Below are positions 9,240 to 19,593 of a stretch of DNA of 25,519 nucleotides, piece by piece; the first letter of the stretch is position 1, and every line of letters begins with the position of its first letter. The translations under genes and the position numbers were made by a program. The DNA is from Saccoglossus kowalevskii. Taxonomy: Eukaryota; Hemichordata; Enteropneusta; Harrimaniidae. The stretch is taken from assembly GCF_000003605.2 (NCBI RefSeq), contig NW_003156736.1, positions 494,610 to 520,128 of the forward strand, in the 5' to 3' direction. Below the pieces are notes generated by a model that saw only the letters and a list, made by a program, of their open reading frames with translations, did not search any database and was not told the origin of the DNA.

Positions 9240-10083
9240 ATACTCAGTTTCCATCATGCTAACACGGGGACACATTTAGTTCCTACGCGGCCAAAACGGG
9301 ACCGGTTCCACGTTGATCATTCGTAACTCAAGAAAGGCAGAAATACTAAGTGCAACTTTTCACCCGTAAGTGGTCGCGATCTCACTGAGATCGTGAAGCC
9401 ACGAGATTAGCATCTGTCCCTAAATTGTTTCATTACACGTCGTGCGCGTGTTTTTCAAGAATATAGATATAATTATATATTCTGTCGTTCTCTCTTCTTG
9501 TGTTTCATGAGGTTTTCTTCTGTGCAAGTTTTCAATGGTGAAGCCCCCCAACGGAGTTCATTGAACCTAACATTATAGTGATATTCACAGCCGACACCGT
9601 TGGTTAACGTGGTTTTGGCGGTTCCGATCCACTGAGCCAGACTGGTGAAGAGACTTCCGGGTGAATCAGTGACATTCAATAACAACATATATAAATACAC
9701 AATATAGGGAATATTTGCATTCATTGGAAGAATATATATTTAAAACTAAACCTAACGTTCTTTCATGTATTTGTTTATTCTCGATAATACAGGATCAGAA
9801 GTCAGCTATTCACCAATGCGTAAACTGTTTTTCTATACATATATATATTTGTGCTTCAGTGCAGAAAATATATATTCATTGCTACATTTTAGTTTAGACT
9901 AAACGGCGCGTCCTTGTGTAATACCCAAAGCGCCACAGACGAGCGTGCGTTCCAATTTTCAAGCTGTTTAAAGCGGGGGAGTCGTCACCTACGCATCCGT
10001 CAGATGGCGTGTAATTGTTTACAAACAAACGTCTACCTTTGCGTTTTAGTATGTGTTGTTATCGTCGCTGGGGACTCAATTCC
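9240..10083. other. Intergenic DNA without recognised gene
   Basis: No gene is supported. A POU octamer is at 9713-9720. A small hairpin (7-bp stem, 3-base loop) lies at 9377-9393. Open frames at 9473-9724 (-), 9715-9897 (+) and 9914-10132 (+) show no protein-like features. Confidence 0.35.
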
Positions 10084-10125
10084 CGCGCGTGCGCATGTGA
10101 CGACCCCCCCGCTTCAAGAATGGCG
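10084..10125 (+). promoter_or_regulatory. Promoter-like block: NRF1 site followed by AATGGCG
   Basis: CGCGCGTGCGCA (10084-10095) fits the NRF1 consensus YGCGCAYGCGCR on the minus strand. The block continues with CATGTGACG, a C-run, and AATGGCG starting at 10119 (ATG at 10120). The ATG opens MATLIKEKKIIKFPFPR and then a stop, so no protein gene follows directly. In animals NRF1 upstream of an ATGGCG (YY1-type) word marks dispersed CpG-type promoters. The product could be a non-coding RNA or a spliced leader exon. Confidence 0.35.
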
Positions 10126-10486
10126 ACATTAATTAAAGAAAAAAAAATAATTAAATTCCCCTTTCCCCGTTAAATGCGCACGTCTGTAAATTAACACAGT
10201 CTGAGGTAGTCGTTTGCTGCATTCGATAAACACAACCGTTAGTGGCAGATGTAAGTTTTACGTGTGCTTTACTTAAAATAAATTAAAAATTGAAATGCTT
10301 GCTGCGCGTATGCCCTGTTGTTGTTTAAAGTGAGCTATAAATGTCACTCAAAACTCAAATGTAAAATTAAATTATGACGTACCATGTGTCATCATATATG
10401 CGTTGAAACAGAATTGACTGCCACATTCGACTGAACCCGGATGCGAGGAATCTAGGCTGGAGTTCAATGCGCCACCTGTCTGTTAA

Positions 10487-10494
10487 TGACGTCA
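10487..10494. promoter_or_regulatory. CRE palindrome in TAATGACGTCAT
   Basis: This is a perfect TGACGTCA. The extended word TAATGACGTCAT (10484-10495) recurs exactly at 10994-11005, which suggests a shared binding preference or common origin. Confidence 0.4.
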
Positions 10495-10589
10495 TTCTTC
10501 CGAACCGGGTGTGATGTTCGCTCTTTCCGGCGGATCCAACGCTTTGAGCGATCAATCGATGCAGACGTTCTCTAATTTTGCCTCACCTT

Positions 10590-10607
10590 AACACTCGTGC
10601 GAGTGTT
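10590..10607. repeat. Near-palindrome AACACTCG-tg-CGAGTGTT
   Basis: Eight perfectly paired bases per arm surround a 2-base centre. It sits between the upstream CRE and the RFX site and may be a dimeric protein-binding site. Its length is only mildly beyond chance for a window of this size. Confidence 0.4.
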
Positions 10608-10814
10608 CTCGTCGTGTTAAAGGCAGAGAAAGTACCATCACCCAATGAACTATTTAACAGCACAGTACAGCACGGGTTGTACATTTACACTCGTAGGCAC
10701 GTCCATACCACGCGTGGCGCATAAATACAATTGTAATGTTTATTTTTTTTTTTTTTACAACGATGAAAAGAAAAAGTATATATCCATCTGATACAATTGC
10801 TTGTATGTTTTCCA

Positions 10815-10860
10815 GTTACCAAGGCAACCAAAAATGGCTACGCTGATCCCGTGACGCAAT
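10815..10860. promoter_or_regulatory. Perfect RFX X-box with downstream TGACGCAAT
   Basis: GTTACCAAGGCAAC (10815-10828) fits GTNRCCNNRGYAAC, the RFX X-box of ciliary and other RFX targets, with both half-sites perfect. AAAATGGCTAC (YY1-like, about 10831-10841) and TGACGCAAT (10852-10860, ATF/C-EBP composite type) follow. The open frame across this stretch (to TGA at 10982), which would begin after an acceptor-like ttttccag, has no recognisable protein features, so a regulatory reading is preferred. Confidence 0.5.
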
Positions 10861-10924
10861 CTTCTGATTCTGAAGGATCACTCACGTTTTTATTTTTAGA
10901 TGAACGCAAGAGTCTGCCGAGCAG

Positions 10925-10932
10925 TGACGTCA
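10925..10932. promoter_or_regulatory. CRE palindrome in AGTGACGTCAAC
   Basis: This is a perfect TGACGTCA 97 bases downstream of the X-box. The 12-bp word AGTGACGTCAAC (10923-10934) recurs in inverse orientation at 17741-17752. Confidence 0.4.
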
Positions 10933-10996
10933 ACGTACTTAGCGATTCGGCCCTTCAAGCCTACAATATAGGGCTCCTTTGAATCACACCTGCTAA

Positions 10997-11004
10997 TGAC
11001 GTCA
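10997..11004. promoter_or_regulatory. CRE palindrome in TAATGACGTCAT, second copy
   Basis: This is a perfect TGACGTCA, with the 12-bp context shared with 10484-10495. Together with the X-box and the site at 10925 it forms a compact cluster of less than 200 bases. Confidence 0.4.
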
Positions 11005-11009
11005 TCACA

Positions 11010-11359
11010 TCTACCTTGCTCCCAGGCTACCGAATGTCAACTAGTGTGGACTAGTGTCTCTGCATCGCATTGGCGGCGCTATTGTACTTTGCATTCCGAC
11101 TTTAAATCTGATACATATGATACGAAAAATTATTTCATTTGATAAATCGATTGGAATGTTTGTTCAACCTTACTCGCGTTAGAAATTATCGACATGGTTT
11201 AAAAACTCGTTTCCGTTTTGTCAGCTTGTATCATGATGAGTTTTTTATTTATTGCCTTTTAAAAAAAAAAAGAATTCTCATGGATGTCGTCACAGATGTG
11301 AATTGTTCTTTTATGGATTCGTTGTGTGACCCGGGCTGTAAAAGTAAAGCTATTTATTC
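11010..11359. other. Non-coding stretch up to the assembly gap
   Basis: No gene is supported. An A-run lies near 11261-11271. The open frame 11139-11459 is an artefact of the N block, which cannot contain stop codons. Confidence 0.4.
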
Positions 11360-11409
11360 NNNNNNNNNNNNNNNNNNNNNNNNNNNNNNNNNNNNNNNNN
11401 NNNNNNNNN
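11360..11409. other. Assembly gap of 50 N
   Basis: There are exactly 50 N in a row, the fixed size many assemblers use for a scaffold join of unknown length. Real sequence is missing between the CRE/X-box cluster and the next promoter-like block, so distances across it are unreliable. Confidence 0.98.
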
Positions 11410-11838
11410 GAACAGTGTACTGCCTGAACGCATTTAAATCGCTTCCACCATTACTATAGTCTACTCCGCTCGTGTCACACTTGATTGTTTTGGTTGAATG
11501 ACCTTTCCTTTAACAGTACTGTCCACGGAACACGTGCATGAAAAACAAAACATTTATGTACAGACGAGAAGAATTACATCATTCGAAACGAGAGACATAT
11601 TAGCATGTAAGACACAGTCTGTTTTATTCATTGCTTGGCACGACAGTGTTCAAAGAACGGAACAGTCTGTAATGCGATGTTTTGGAATGAATAAAACATT
11701 GGCTCTATCGACCTGCTCTAGTACTACCGTGAGTACATCGACACTGTATCACGATATTTCGCAAGATGCCATTAATTTCAAAGTTAATCTGTTCACCTGA
11801 AGAAACTGCGTCTACATGAGACAGGTTTATTTATGTTT
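11410..11838. other. Non-coding stretch with one E-box
   Basis: CACGTG is at 11531-11536. The open frame 11498-11800 lacks recognisable domains and has a composition expected of chance. Confidence 0.35.
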
Positions 11839-11888
11839 TGCGCATGCGCAGTAACTATGGCCAATAAACAGTCAATAAAATAATGGCG
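11839..11888 (+). promoter_or_regulatory. Promoter-like block: palindromic NRF1 site followed by AATGGCG
   Basis: TGCGCATGCGCA (11839-11850) is a perfect 12-bp NRF1 palindrome. Downstream come GGCCAATAAA and AATGGCG, with the ATG at 11883. That ATG opens MAFFTAVITRMCSDNNNAT and then a stop. A GTATGT donor-like word at 11902 would allow a short coding leader (MAFFTAVIT...) to be spliced to an exon elsewhere, but none is identified. Confidence 0.4.
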
Positions 11889-13803
11889 TTCTTCACTGCT
11901 GTTATTACACGTATGTGTTCCGATAATAATAACGCAACCTAACCTATTTGGAAGAGCGTTGCAACACCAGGCCCTGAGATAATGTTGATCCGTGGGCGAC
12001 ATTTTTGCCAAACACGCCCAAGCGTTGACAAAGATGTAAACAAATGGTTTATACATCATGTCGAATTTGATCCATAAATTCCCCGTGCGTAAAATGGTAT
12101 ATTGTTTTGGAATGGAGACGGGAGAGTAAAATCGTGATTAGAAAAGTATTTAAAAACGTTATTTCAACTTTTGATGACATAATGCTGTTACTTTGTTTCT
12201 GTTATTACGGACTTAAAAAATGTCGTCTGTTTATAGTTTGCGTGACTTAATTTTATTCACGTATCACTCATTTCAATTTTTCGTTATGCCACAATATGAC
12301 ATTTACTGTTATTATGCAATTCAATATTTTCATAAACAGATGGCAAATCAGAATAATTTTCATTGCTTCAGTGAGGTCGGAGGTAATAAATAGCAAACAA
12401 TCAACAAAGACGTTTGTGCCCTGACTTGGAGGGTCGGGTGAACGCTTTAATTCTCTATCATTGGGAGGTATTTGCATGGATGCGTGAATACAACATCAAC
12501 ACCCGTCTAAATGTGAAAAAACCCACATATTAGAAACATAGTCTTTCGGCAAAGCTTCTTGAGCGTAAACGCCAGTTACAGGATTTCGAACCAAGGTATA
12601 ACGTTTTTCGAACAACATACCGAGAATGTACTACATTTGTACTATATTCATTCTCTCCATTTACGCGCGAACACTAGGATTAGTTGTCACTCCAAAGACT
12701 ATGAGACGAACGCCGGAAGTCATGCAATGAACAGCTGAATGGTGCATAGTACTCATTGCTGAAAACATATCCAACAAACCGTGAGTGTTTCGATTTAATG
12801 TCTCGGCAATGCTTTGAATTTGATTTGGTTTCACCTGCTCAAAACGTGGGGTAGAACATAACTAGATATTTCTAACCACTGATTCGTTAAATTAGTTTTT
12901 CGCAACTGATTGTGTTGATATTGGTCAGCAGAGCGGATATTCTGATTAAAATGATTCTTTCGGACGAAAATCGAACATGCGCGGTGCGAACTAGAACGAA
13001 TATTGCGTATCTGCAGCAGAAAAAAGGCGAATCGACCTTTTGTAATTGCACAGGAGCGTCAGTGCGAGTTATAAAGACGAGAAGTTTATTTTATTTGACA
13101 GATTTAATCAGAAACATATGCACGTTCATTGTTAGGCTTTTAAGTAGTTAAAGTGTACGATGAATAATCTCAACGTACACTGGGAACCGGCGAGAGGTTC
13201 AAATAACGCTAGACGTGGGTGGGTGACTGGATCGCCTTTCACGGACTTGTAATTTAATTTTAAAAAAATTGAAGCACGAGTCGTCGCTTAGGATTCCGAC
13301 TGCGCGTAACTTTTGAGCAGATCTATTACCCGGTTCACGCTGTCGGTTGGATTACAACCACAACTTTGAACCAGGAAGTGATGTCATCGCGAACCAACAC
13401 ACGCACGGAAAGTCCAATGGCCACTCGGTCAACCAACCAACGTGCTAGGCATCTGGCAAATTTGTGGAGTACGCTAATCGCTACGTGACTCGCATGGCGA
13501 GATATATTATACACAACGCATGGTTCTACTATTGAAAAAAAAAGAATCACACATTTGAAATGAAAACAACGAGGCGGAGCCGAATCATAAGAGTTACTCT
13601 AACACAGTGATACACATTCGGGCAGAATTTCTATGCTTAAATGTTAACATCATTACCATTTTCATTCCGCAACAATAGGTTCTATAATATCGTATCGCGC
13701 TTCAGGAGACAAACATGCGGACTTTCATGTATTGTGATATTACAAATACCGTGATTTTGCTTTAATATTTATATCACGTGCTAAGTCACGTGAAGTATAA
13801 ATA
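11889..13803. other. Intergenic DNA without recognised gene
   Basis: No gene is supported. A POU octamer lies at 12470-12477 and E-boxes at 13775-13780 and 13787-13792. The stretch around 13175-13340 is CpG-richer but has no tRNA-like structure. The minus-strand frame 11793-12059 is not protein-like. Confidence 0.35.
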
Positions 13804-13838
13804 ATCATAATCAGTGAAATCATAACCAGTGAAATCAC
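13804..13838. repeat. Short tandem repeat, 15-bp unit, 2.3 copies
   Basis: atcataatcagtgaa is followed by atcataaccagtgaa, then atcac. It lies just after the paired E-boxes. Small and of no evident function. Confidence 0.6.
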
Positions 13839-16800
13839 AAAAGCCCCAGGAACCAAAGAAACGGTATAGGTGTTACAATATACGGTGAAGTTATATACAA
13901 GGTCTCAGGTATGCAATAATAGTCATTTGAGCTGCATGAAAGAACAACACTGCAGCAGGTAGTGGTTTGAATGATTTATCAAAACATTTCCTAAAAAAAA
14001 TGCAATGTTGTTTTAAAATTAACTAACTTTGACTTAACACAAGTCGGTGGACAGGTATCGATGCAAAGCTTACGCTACATTCCTATCAACGTAAGCTGAC
14101 CCCCAAACAACCCCACTCATGCATCTCGGATGAGGTTATTTGTTTCGAAGCGAGATTTGACCTGCTCCACTCGTAGCATCCGCCATACATCAAACATGAG
14201 TCATCGCCAGAAAATAGTTTCTATTGGTAGTCATGGGCCGAACAGCGACATTGACGCCCCCTGATATCATTTTTCAAACACAAACACAATTACCACATTT
14301 GGCCACCGACTTACAGTATCGGTCTATACACTTTTAAATATCGAATCAAGTCGATCTACGAGCGAATCGTCAAACATTTCAAGCAGTATGTTCATACCAT
14401 CAAATATTTCACAGCATAGTCTCAAGATCCCAGTTCAGCTACATAAATGATCTCAGAGTGCAACTCGAGTTAAGAACCAAACTGATGCGAGATATTCAGA
14501 CGAGAGAAAACAACATTTCGCTTTAAAAGATTGACTTGTGTAGTAAAAAGCTAATGAGATGGGACATGTATACCCAAATGGACTGAGGAGAGTAGAATAT
14601 TGATGCAAAGGAGTGGACAATTGATGATGGTAAAATTGAAATCGTCTATTTTGCCATAAATTGTAATAGAAAGACGACTAGTTGAGTCTTATTCAAAGTA
14701 AGACGCATGGACAGCCAATTCCGAGGCTGCGTATTACCATGGTAATATATTGACCGAAATAAGAACAAACGATGAAAAAACATACCATCGATATATACGA
14801 GTGTGAAATGAAATGACTTGTCTCCCTGAACTTTCCTTTTTTTTACGCAATTTCTAAAGACATTCTTCTTCATACGATGGAATGAATACATCACCCAGCG
14901 AGTGAGTACAATTTGTTCCAATGTAATTACGAAGTCGGTACTGTGATGTATGCGACGCCCTCGAAAATCAATACGTTGTCAATAACAGCAATCGAGACAT
15001 ACTGCTAATGTCACCGTCGGTGTAACAATTACTTGTTGAAGCAATTACAGAGGGTTTTCTAGAGAACGACTAGACTTAACATTCAAAATATATTTGTTGG
15101 CAGATAAAATTAACTTGTGATTGAGTATGTTAACACCATTACACAAATGATATTATGTGTCAACAATTTCACTTTTTCTTGTGTATACCGAGGGTTTTTT
15201 AACAGAAACCACTTAATTATGACTCAGAATCCCACATGTGCAACAGGATGTGCTCACATCTATTAACACTATTCTATGTTTATCGCAATATCTTCATCCC
15301 ATTTTGATTAGGTACTGTGGTATACTTGTTTATTTTTATTTCTTTGTGGATTATTTGTCAGTTACTTGGATGATTGTAGTGTAACTTGTTAGTCATCTGT
15401 TCTTGGACGTATCAATTGAAATGGATAGGATATCATTTGGGTATGCTGTTATTTCATCTTCAAACCGACATACAGAAAAAAGTCTTAGACAATTACAATA
15501 TGTTATGTAAATCTAATAAAAAGTACTGGTGTATAATAATTCGCAGGTAGTAGTTCGGTATATGGTGCTGACAAATATTTTACATTAGAAAGTGATCTGG
15601 TCATCGTGAACTCCAGTTCAACTTAGTAATAACATTTGACAATATTCCAATGCATAATTATTAAAAAAAACGAATTTACAAATCGAAGAATACAAAAACA
15701 AACGACGGCAAACCAATCCCCAAGTTCAAAACAATCTGCAAGTAAACTAAAATACATGGTCAAATCCGTGACAGAAATGTATATATACTTGGTGTGACGT
15801 AGCCATGAACAGAGTGAACACATCTTTCTCTATATGTGGCACTCTCCATATCTGAATCTAAATCATAATCAAATAATTTTCATTAAAAACTGATAGTCTA
15901 TCAGTTCCTAACACCCTGTGGCATTTATTGAGATTACTTAAATCAATGATAATTACATGAAATTGATAAGAAACATCAAATGAATGTGAAACCCAAATTC
16001 TGTTTATTCTTTGCTTGAACATTCGGGGGAATATTAAATTCTTTAGGGGTAGCGTCAGTTGTTCTAATAATTTGTGTTACATCACCGTAATGGAATATCT
16101 GATTATTATTTATAAACCGGTAATGGGTTAATATAGTTTATGTTCAAGTCTACTCGTGATTAAGAATACCAAAAATATACGGTATACGAGATATTTGAGA
16201 AAACGAAAGTGACAGCTATATTGTTATGAATGTTTTTTTTTTGTCAGGTCAGTATTATAACGTTGTTATGGTGAAGGTATTGTGTCATGTATTGTTGGTT
16301 AGTGACATTTGGGTGACGACTTTTTGTTTTACAGAATTATGTAAAGCAAACTGGACGGGGTTTTAGGAAGTGTTAACAGAATGCTAAATTTATATTCTCT
16401 GTAACTGATTTCAAAACAGCATTTCATGAAATTGAACAGTATTTGTCACATTCTCTCGAAATGTAGTATAAGACTGTGTTAATTTTTTCATGTACTTTAA
16501 TACTTGTATATTCGATTCACGGCCGTCCTCCTGAAAGAGTGTGAGAAAGCTAAGCTAGAATCCAGAAATGTGACATTCTCAATACATATGTTTGTAATGG
16601 TTGACTGGTAGATTGAGTCAAGGACGACGATGAACGTGAACGTAAGAACAAAAATGATAGATGATCGCTTATTAGCAAATATCAACAAATAGAACATGCA
16701 GAATACGAAGACGTATCAAAGTATGGAACCCGATACAGCATACAAATCAGAAAACAGTCCCTGGGAGTTTAATAAGGTTAAATATTTATTAACCGATTTT

Positions 16801-17182
16801 GACCTTTAGGCTAATATCCCCCGGGCTTTTTTTTATTTTGAATAATCACATTTCTGTGACATACTGTCCGCCATCGTGATCTAATTTAGATACGTACCAT
16901 ACTGCACTGATCGAACCAACTAACGATGACACGTGGAGGGGGCGGACGTACGGAAGCTGTTTCCTACTGTGAATAAATATATTGATTTTCAGCGGGATTT
17001 TCCGTGCCAATGGTTAATCAACACATTCAAAGACACGTAACGAAAACATGAACTTCCTGTAACCGGACCGCGGAAATGGCTTGTTCTCCGACGTACGTGG
17101 CGAGGTTGAAACTGTAATTGTTTTGCCGACACTAGTGAATCAGTGTCATTCGGCGACGACAACGTTATATTGGTGTCATGTT
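13839..17182. other. Intergenic DNA without recognised gene
   Basis: No gene is supported over more than 3 kb. Visible items are a 16-bp perfect palindrome TATTACCATGGTAATA (14732-14747, close to an RFX-type core), an E-box at 16930-16935, and a 10-bp inverted pair (14041/14303) judged to be chance. The minus-strand frame 14646-14921 has no recognisable features. Confidence 0.35.
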
Positions 17183-17201
17183 TATATATATATATATATA
17201 T
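17183..17201. repeat. (TA)n microsatellite
   Basis: An uninterrupted TA dinucleotide run of about 19 bases. Confidence 0.95.
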
Positions 17202-17856
17202 CGTGACCAGCTCGCTGAATGGATGAGATTAAATACATTTTATTTATTCTCTTCACTTTGTTCGTCTTGCGTGATTGAGCTACTTGTTCGTAGAAGCGTG
17301 ATATTGGCTTCTGTGTTTGAGCGGGCTTGCGAAATTAAGAGTGTTCCCACAACCACCCACAATGCATTGGTGTATTGTACCACCTGTTTATTTTCAACCA
17401 ATCGACACTCGTTTGGAGAATTAGGTGGTCTGACACTTCTATTTGGCTCAACTGCGAATTGCTAGACTGATATTGCGAAACTACCCGGGGATTTAATGCA
17501 TTTGTAATCTTGGCAAAAATCATCTATGCGTTTGATTAGCATGCAAATAGCGAAGACGAGGCGGAGAGAGAACCAGCGACAACCGAGCGATTTGAATTAA
17601 TTATGCATTTATGTATGTGTATACATGCACTGAGTATATTATCATACACCAATTCGTGTGCCTGAATACATTATTTAATCGTTCCTACGGCTTAGTACAC
17701 ACCACAAAGAATTTAAGAAAACTAGTTGATGAATTAACAAGTTGACGTCACTGCAGATGAAACCACCTAACCGTTGCGGGATACATGTACCATGTGTAAT
17801 CTTGCAATCAGAAATCACTACTGCTGTTGTTGTTTTCATGGGTAATACTCAATTAA
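17202..17856. other. Non-coding stretch with octamer and CRE
   Basis: ATGCAAAT is at 17541-17548, and a CRE palindrome TGACGTCA is at 17743-17750 in the word GTTGACGTCACT, the inverse of the one at 10923-10934. No gene is supported. The open frame 17178-17465 begins inside the TA repeat. Confidence 0.4.
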
Positions 17857-17927
17857 ACATTTATATTGTAATATACGTACAACATTTATATTGTAGTATA
17901 TGTACATTATCTATTGTAGTATGTAAA
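17857..17927. repeat. Tandem repeat, about 24-25 bp, 2.8 copies
   Basis: Copies start at 17857 (acatttatattgtaatatac), 17882 (acatttatattgtagtatat) and about 17906 (attatctattgtagtatgta). The first two are nearly identical and the third is diverged. Confidence 0.75.
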
Positions 17928-19581
17928 TTTATTTAATTTTCTTCTTACTTTACGCATTTACTTTATGGACCTACGAATACCTGTACAATACACGCATATA
18001 GCCGACACGAACGCGTCCATAGTTCTCCCATGACTATAGACGTGATTAGTTGATGGAACATCGTAAGAATTGTCAATCATCTAGTGATATCATTACAATG
18101 GGTAATTTCCATGGCCAATGAACGAAAAGTATTTTACTTGTCATTGTAAATAATTGACTCACCCACTCGTTTAAATATATTTGCATGTTTAATAATTAAA
18201 GATAAAACGGCCATCGATGCTATGCTTCTATTGTAGGGAAAGCACACATATTGAGTAAGCGCTGTTAAAACATTTTGCAAGCCACCTACATCCGGCACAT
18301 CAAAATAGATTGAGATATCTTTCTTTTTAAAAATGAAATTCAAATTAAAGGTTGGAATCTTTTCACTTACAAGTCCAAGTATATGTCTTTAATTTGTTTC
18401 ATTTTGAAATTTTACCTACCATATACCTACCTAAATTAGTTTAGGCTGCGATACACTGTGCCTCACCACGACAATGATTTATCTCCGAGAAATGCTACTA
18501 GCCTTGTCAAATAATAAACACAGTTGGCGAAATAAACATTGAAACATTGGTCCGCTTTTCAGACATGTTTTGTATATTCAGTTGGCCTGCCCACCAGACC
18601 GATTCACGTTCTCGAAAAGCTGGCGACTTTTCCTCATATCCATTAGTTCACAGTCCCGCTGTTACAACAGTAATAATTGCACCCCAACATCGCATTGTTT
18701 GGTAATATATGTACGTAAAAACGACTGACACATACTGAACGAAAAAGTGTTGATGGTGATCTGACCAAGTTAAGGTATTGATGTTGAAATGCCACCCGAA
18801 TTTATTGTTCAGTGTTGTCATTTTGAATAAGGCGCACGCACATGTTCTGTATTACTCGCTCGCATTTTATCCGATTATTACACGGACCAATGTATTTAAT
18901 AGTATAATATGCTTATGAATTTAATTGTTACACAGCTTTTGTTACTACTTAACTGTATGAATATAGACACGATTAGTTGACCTCATTATTAATATTAAGT
19001 TGATATCTTAATTTGATTTCACTTTATGTAAGGGTGTATGTGTGTATACTGATATATTGTCCGGGAAAATTAAATGAAAAAATGTATAATTCACTAAAAT
19101 AGTAATCGTGTACATAAATGTGAAAGTACCTGTCGTGTGTGCGAATTTTAGAATTGTGTTTATCATTTTAAATCCTCAGTATTGAGAGAATTTGGAATGG
19201 CGCAATATAAAAACAAAATAATATTAGTTTAGTAGTTCATGTGATTATTTTATTTTAATGGTCGTTAATTTGCATATATTTGCATACTTGAATAAATCAT
19301 CTGTTACGAACACATGACTACAAGATAATGGTTTTGGACTCTGTTTATCAGTGTCTATGGAAGGTTTACAGTAAGTTCACCGAAAAGGTCCAAGATGAAA
19401 GTTTGAAATAAGTCGGACATTGGAAATGGCTCTTCTTTGTCAACACGTGCTACAAAATCATAATACTGACCATACCACGCTGACGCCAATACATATATGT
19501 GTGTTTCAAAAAGGAGTCTGAGTTTTGTTGTATTCTCCCTGTGCTCTGTCGATGGATGTCTGTTCGTATTAGTATACTTTT
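17928..19581. other. Intergenic DNA with octamers and an E-box
   Basis: No gene is supported. ATTTGCAT occurs at 18179-18186 and as a close pair at 19268-19275 and 19278-19285. CACGTG is at 19444-19449. The minus-strand frame 18134-18343 has no recognisable features. Confidence 0.35.
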
Positions 19582-19593
19582 TGTGACGTCACA
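19582..19593. promoter_or_regulatory. CRE palindrome TGTGACGTCACA
   Basis: A perfect 12-bp palindrome around TGACGTCA, identical to the one at 23736-23747; both are followed by T. Confidence 0.4.

Noticed and set aside
9377..9393. Hairpin cgatctc-act-gagatcg
   Set aside because: A 7-bp stem of this kind is expected about once or twice by chance in the window; plus strand context shows no terminator or RNA gene.
10202..10223. TGAGGTAGT, a let-7 seed
   Set aside because: The match stops after nine bases and the downstream sequence does not pair back to form a precursor.
10797..10982. Open frame after an acceptor-like ttttccag
   Set aside because: It overlaps a perfect RFX site, YY1-like and CRE motifs; no protein family is recognised and no matching donor was found.
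11139..11459. Open frame running through the N block
   Set aside because: It is held open only by ambiguous bases; both flanking parts look non-coding.
13175..13240. tRNA-like words (ggttcaaat, gggtgactgg)
   Set aside because: B-box match is incomplete, no A box at the right distance, and no cloverleaf pairing.
14041..14312. 10-bp inverted termini aagtcggtgg / ccaccgactt, 272 bp apart
   Set aside because: Several 10-bp inverted pairs within 300 bases are expected by chance, and no target duplication flanks them.
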